Shown: piece after piece, positions 24,866-25,043 of the stretch
How positions within the stretch are numbered: the stretch's first letter is position 1
How the letters are laid out: each line of letters begins with the position of its first letter
Assembly: GCA_029907285.1 (NCBI GenBank)
Contig: JARYMD010000008.1
Location: 1-25,043 of the forward strand
From: Verrucomicrobiota bacterium
Lineage (GTDB): Bacteria; Verrucomicrobiota; Verrucomicrobiia; Limisphaerales; J093
Direction of reading: 5' to 3'
DNA: 25,043 nt
Translations under genes and position numbers: made by a program
Notes under the pieces: generated by a model
Database searches by the model: none
Told to the model about the DNA's origin: nothing
Seen by the model: only the letters and a program-made list of their open reading frames with translations

Positions 24866-24911
24866 GGCTTTGGCCAATAACCGTCCAAGTAGGACGGTTA
24901 TTGGCCAAGCC
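24866..24911. repeat. Long near-perfect inverted repeat at a probable IS end
   Basis: TTGGCCAATAACCGTCC (24870-24886) and GGACGGTTATTGGCCAA (24892-24908) are perfect 17-bp arms around AAGTA, extended by GGC/GCC with one bulged T. The following AAAAAAGCGTTTTTT (24912-24926) is also palindromic. It could be a strong stem-loop, or two IS ends placed head to head. Confidence 0.75.
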
Positions 24912-25043
24912 AAAAAAGCGTTTTTTGACTTCTGAGAAAATGCGCAAAGGCTTGCAGTCGTTGCACTTCTCATTCGAAGATCAGGCGCTGACTCACTTCG
25001 GCGGCTTGTTCCTGATTCAGCGTTTTTGTAACAAACTGGGTTT
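24892..25043 (+). mobile_element. Left part of an insertion sequence, IS1380-like, cut by window edge
   Basis: The proposed element starts at or near GGACGGTTATTGGCCAA and carries the transposase start 32 bases after that arm. The exact boundary and target duplication cannot be determined because the right end is outside the window. Confidence 0.4.
24940..25043 (+). CDS. Transposase N-terminus, IS1380-like, partial
   Basis: From ATG 24940 the frame reads MRKGLQSLHFSFEDQALTHF then GGLFLIQRFCNKLGF and stays open to the window end. The pattern FSF-D--LT-FGGL-L--RF--KLG resembles the start of IS1380-group DDE transposases. TTG 24925 is an alternative start. Only about 35 residues are visible, so no catalytic residue can be checked. 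The TTTTTTGACTTCTGAGAAA leader and the palindromes upstream fit an insertion sequence end. Confidence 0.6.
   Translation, partial: MRKGLQSLHFSFEDQALTHFGGLFLIQRFCNKLG

Larger units (their letters stand above)
24424..24939. other. Repeat-rich gap before the transposase
   Basis: No gene recognised in about 516 bases. It holds an 80-bp inverted-end element, three heptamers AACGCTC/AACGTTC, a CCGCC-CTAAA-GGCGG hairpin and a long inverted repeat just before the transposase. No clear terminator for the radical SAM gene beyond the 80-bp element. Confidence 0.6.

Overview
The window looks like a chromosomal segment of a Verrucomicrobia-type bacterium, probably of the Pedosphaera/Limisphaera group. 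This is inferred, with no database search. The signs are a Tat-exported Gfo/Idh/MocA oxidoreductase, secreted glycoside hydrolases (GH78, a DUF5060/GH5-like enzyme, GH88, a GH30-like remnant), a secreted LmbE/PIG-L deacetylase, an envelope exporter, and gaps filled with short dispersed repeats. No rRNA, tRNA or cas genes were seen.

Layout. 1-2477: a decayed sugar module on the minus strand (GH30-like remnant, then a lactonase pseudogene with one frameshift and one nonsense codon), followed by a repeat-rich gap. 2478-3842: intact Tat-exported oxidoreductase. 4156-8527: tight three-gene operon for a YbbA/YbbP-like ABC exporter with an HlyD-type adaptor. 8723-12615 (minus): GTP-dependent PEP carboxykinase overlapping by 4 bases the start of a secreted GH5-like glycosidase. 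12952-16227: large secreted alpha-L-rhamnosidase. 16362-17756 (minus): GH88 unsaturated glucuronyl hydrolase. 17757-18663: repeat-rich gap with a strong intrinsic terminator that follows no visible gene. 18664-22078: two tandem paralogous ABC-2-type permeases without an ATPase. 22335-23282 (minus): secreted PIG-L deacetylase. 23545-24423: radical SAM protein. 24424-25043: repeat-rich gap, then the start of an IS1380-like transposase cut by the window edge.

How the genes fit together. The GH78, GH88 and GH5-like enzymes fit stepwise breakdown of a rhamnose- and uronate-containing polysaccharide, and PEP carboxykinase fits gluconeogenic or anaplerotic use of the products. The oxidoreductase and lactonase are typical of the same lifestyle. 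The ABC exporter and the permease pair are probably envelope functions unrelated to the sugar genes.

The most notable non-coding signal is a family of four elements, each exactly 65 bp, with inverted ends resembling CCCGGAAATCTCACCGG / CCGGTGAGATTTCCGGG. Three lie in the three convergent gene gaps of the window and the fourth flanks the pseudogene module. A second notable signal is that the + strand is C-rich from about 8.6 to 17.9 kb and G-rich on both sides, apparently whatever the gene orientation, which suggests an inverted or transferred block.
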